43,187 nucleotides of DNA from positions 1-43,187 of the forward strand of contig CABYKS010000005.1 in the NCBI GenBank assembly GCA_902519625.1. The letters run 5' to 3'. The position numbers were made by a program, and so were the translations under genes. The notes under the pieces are model-generated. The model was not told the origin of the DNA. It made no database searches and saw only the letters and a program-made list of their open reading frames with translations. The DNA comes from an uncultured Pelagibacteraceae bacterium. Its GTDB lineage: Bacteria > Pseudomonadota > Alphaproteobacteria > Pelagibacterales > Pelagibacteraceae. Numbering within the stretch: the first letter of the stretch is position 1; each line of letters starts with the position of its first letter. Below, one piece after another: positions 40,774-43,187 of this stretch.

Positions 40774-41433
40774 TTATTTTTTATTAGTCTCTTGACTAAA
40801 CTCCCTTGTAAAAATTTCTCCTTTATATATCCAAACTTTAACTCCAATAATACCATACGTTGTTAATGCCTCTGATTCAGCATAATCTATATCTGCTCTT
40901 AATGTGTGAGAAGGTATACTTCCTTCTCTTAACCATTCAGTTCTAGCAATTTCATTACCACCTAATCTTCCACTAATAGCTACTTTTATTCCTTTTGCTC
41001 CTAATCTTAATGCAGATTGCATCGCACGCTTCATTGCTCTACGGTATGAAACTCTTTTTACTAATTGTTGTGCTATATTTTCAGCAACTAAATATCCGTT
41101 TGTTTCAGGTTTTTTTACTTCTTTTATATTTAGTATAACTTCGTTTGACGTTAATGATGATAATTTGTTTTTAATTTTTTCTATATCGCTACCTTTTTTA
41201 CCAATTACAAAACCTGGTCTTGAAGTATAAATTGTAACAAAACATTTTTTGGAGGTTCGTTCTATCATTACTTTAGAAACACCAGAGTTTATAACATTTT
41301 TTTTTATATATTCTCTGATTTTAAAATCTTCTATCAAATAGTTGCCAAAATCTTTTTTCTTAGCATACCAAACAGAATCCCAGCCTCTATTAATTCCCAA
41401 TCTTAGTCCCACCGGATTTACTTTTTGTCCCAT
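40774..41433 (-). CDS. rpsC: 30S ribosomal protein S3
   Basis: [24 protein letters not shown]...[31 protein letters not shown]. Confidence 0.97.
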   Translation of the reverse strand: MGQKVNPVGLRLGINRGWDSVWYAKKKDFGNYLIEDFKIREYIKKNVINSGVSKVMIERTSKKCFVTIYTSRPGFVIGKKGSDIEKIKNKLSSLTSNEVILNIKEVKKPETNGYLVAENIAQQLVKRVSYRRAMKRAMQSALRLGAKGIKVAISGRLGGNEIARTEWLREGSIPSHTLRADIDYAESEALTTYGIIGVKVWIYKGEIFTREFSQETNKK

Positions 41434-41435
41434 AC

Positions 41436-41837
41436 CTATCTTTTCTCCACTTTTTCTTTTTCTTTTTGTTTGTCTTTTTCTGCTAAAATTATTGTTAAAT
41501 TTGAATATGGTTTCATAATTGGTGAAGCTCTTCCTTTGGCTCTTGGTCTAAATCTCTTCATAACAATTTGTTTTCCACAATATGCTTCTTTTACAATTAA
41601 ATTATCAATGTCGTATTGAAAGTTGTTTTCAGCATTGGATACTGCTGATGAAATAGTTTTTTTAATATCTTTGGTAATTCTTTTATCAGAAAAAGTTAAA
41701 TCTCTAATTGCTTTATCTACATTCTTACCAACAATAGATCTTAATATTGGTTTAAGTTTTCTTGTGCTAGATCTTACATTTTTATTTACTGATCTAACTA
41801 ATTTATTTTCAACTATTTTATTTTTTTTCTTTGCCAT
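41436..41837 (-). CDS. rplV: 50S ribosomal protein L22
   Basis: Position between rpsC and rps[41 protein letters not shown]. Confidence 0.95.
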   Translation of the reverse strand: MAKKKNKIVENKLVRSVNKNVRSSTRKLKPILRSIVGKNVDKAIRDLTFSDKRITKDIKKTISSAVSNAENNFQYDIDNLIVKEAYCGKQIVMKRFRPRAKGRASPIMKPYSNLTIILAEKDKQKEKEKVEKR

Positions 41838-41843
41838 TTTTAA

Positions 41844-42152
41844 TTATTTTTTTTCATCCTTTTTTTCACCTTCTTCTGCTTTAGCTTTTTTGTCAGCTGG
41901 TGTATGTCCAAAGAATTGTCTTGTTGGAGCAAACTCACCTAATTTATGTCCAACCATATCCTCGGAGATTGTTATAGGTATAAATTTTTTACCATTATAA
42001 ATTAAAAAACTTATTCCAACAAAATCTGGAATTATTGTTGATTTTCGGGACCATGTCTTAATTGGTTTTTTGCTTGGATCATTTTTTTGTTTGTCGACTT
42101 TCTTAATCAAACTTTCTTCAACAAATGGTCCTTTCCAAACTGATCTTGCCAT
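41844..42152 (-). CDS. rpsS: 30S ribosomal protein S19
   Basis: [19 protein letters not shown]...[29 protein letters not shown]. Confidence 0.97.
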   Translation of the reverse strand: MARSVWKGPFVEESLIKKVDKQKNDPSKKPIKTWSRKSTIIPDFVGISFLIYNGKKFIPITISEDMVGHKLGEFAPTRQFFGHTPADKKAKAEEGEKKDEKK

Positions 42153-42154
42153 AA

Positions 42155-42985
42155 TTATCCTCTTTTTTTCCTTCTTCTAACAATAAATTTATCTGTTCTC
42201 TTATTGTCTCTTGTTTTAAGTCCTTTAGCTGATTGACCTGTTGGTGATACCGGATGTCTTCCACCAGCAGATTTACCTTCTCCACCACCATGTGGATGGT
42301 CAACAGGGTTTTTCACTACACCTCTTGTGTGTGGTCTTCTGCCCAACCATCTAGATCTACCAGCTTTACCAATTTTAATATTTTTTTGATCTGGATTTGA
42401 TAATACTCCGATTGTAGCTAATGATCTTGAATCTATTTTTCTTACTTCACCTGAAGCCATTTTTATTAAAGAGTAGTTACCATCTATACCTGAAATGGTA
42501 ACAGAAGTTCCTGCTGATCTTGCAATTTTTCCACCAGCACCTGGTTGTAATTCAACATTATGTATATTTATTCCTACTGGTATGTCTTGTAATGGTAGGC
42601 AGTTTCCATTTTTAATTTCAATATTTGGACCATTTTCAATTTTGTCACCTGTTTTAATATTTTGTGGAGCTAAATAATAAAATTTTTGTCCATCTTCGAA
42701 TTTTACCAACATAATATAACAAGATCTATTTGGGTCGTATTCCACTCTTTCTACTTCAGCTTTCATATTAAATTTCTTTCTATAAAAATCTATATGTCTA
42801 TATTTTTGCTTGTGACCGCCTCCATGATTTCTAGAAGTTATACGTCCAGCATTATTTCTACCTTTAGAAGAATTATTAACTGATGTAAGTGGTTTATAAG
42901 GCTTTCCTTTCCACAAACCAGTTTTATCTACCAAAATTGTACCTCTGGTTGACTTGGTGTATGGTTTGAATGATTTTAATGACAT
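42155..42985 (-). CDS. rplB: 50S ribosomal protein L2
   Basis: [17 protein letters not shown]...[22 protein letters not shown]...[25 protein letters not shown]. Confidence 0.97.
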   Translation of the reverse strand: MSLKSFKPYTKSTRGTILVDKTGLWKGKPYKPLTSVNNSSKGRNNAGRITSRNHGGGHKQKYRHIDFYRKKFNMKAEVERVEYDPNRSCYIMLVKFEDGQKFYYLAPQNIKTGDKIENGPNIEIKNGNCLPLQDIPVGINIHNVELQPGAGGKIARSAGTSVTISGIDGNYSLIKMASGEVRKIDSRSLATIGVLSNPDQKNIKIGKAGRSRWLGRRPHTRGVVKNPVDHPHGGGEGKSAGGRHPVSPTGQSAKGLKTRDNKRTDKFIVRRRKKRG

Positions 42986-42986
42986 T

Positions 42987-43187
42987 TTATAATCCTGATG
43001 TTAGATCAATATTTTGACCTTTTTTAATTGTTACAATAGCTTTCTTGTAGCCAGCAATTTTTTTACTACCCCTGTTTGTAGTTTTAATTCTTGATTTTTT
43101 GTTAATAATATTAATTTTAGTCACGTTTACTTTAAAAATTTTTTCAATATTATTTTTTAAATTTTTCTTATTCGCTTTATTTGGAAC
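42987..43187 (-). CDS. rplW: 50S ribosomal protein L23 (5' end outside window)
   Basis: Reverse strand from the right edge translates as VPNKANKKNLKNNIEKIFKVNVTKINIINKKSRIKTTNRGSKKIAGYKKAIVTIKKGQNIDLTSGL*; upstream of rplB as expected. Confidence 0.9.
   Translation of the reverse strand, partial: VPNKANKKNLKNNIEKIFKVNVTKINIINKKSRIKTTNRGSKKIAGYKKAIVTIKKGQNIDLTSGL

Noticed and set aside
1-43187. CRISPR arrays, transposons, prophage, toxin-antitoxin, restriction or biosynthetic gene clusters
   Set aside because: No regularly spaced repeats, transposase/integrase-like proteins or defence-type domains seen in any listed ORF.

Overview
This window looks like a core chromosomal segment of a very AT-rich, streamlined alphaproteobacterium. 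Gene content, order and protein character fit SAR11 / 'Candidatus Pelagibacter'; this is inferred, with no database search. From left to right it holds: spoT/rsh-pyrE-pdxJ-acpS-lepB(partial) and folK/smpB/dapA on the minus strand; a Slt-type lytic transglycosylase; a minus-strand tRNA-Ser(GCU) with encoded CCA; a heterotetrameric sarcosine oxidase operon (soxBDAG); a MATE exporter, TrhO-like rhodanese, O-methyltransferase and gatCAB; ruvX-pyrB-pyrC-plsY-topA; a small secreted protein and a RidA-like protein; galU-ugd; panC; mgtE; lipB; an RluC/D-like pseudouridine synthase; and a long minus-strand ribosomal protein block running rplQ-rpoA-rpsK-rpsM / adk-secY-rplO ... rplB-rplW(partial). I found no CRISPR array, transposase, integrase, prophage or defence system, and no convincing undescribed multi-gene system. 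The items most worth a second look are small: a double palindrome between tRNA-Ser and soxB, a palindrome just before pyrB, missing dprA and rpmD at positions where they are usually expected, an RSH protein with a compressed C-terminal region, an uncharacterised secreted small protein after topA, a standalone panC, and convergent gene ends that leave no room for terminators.
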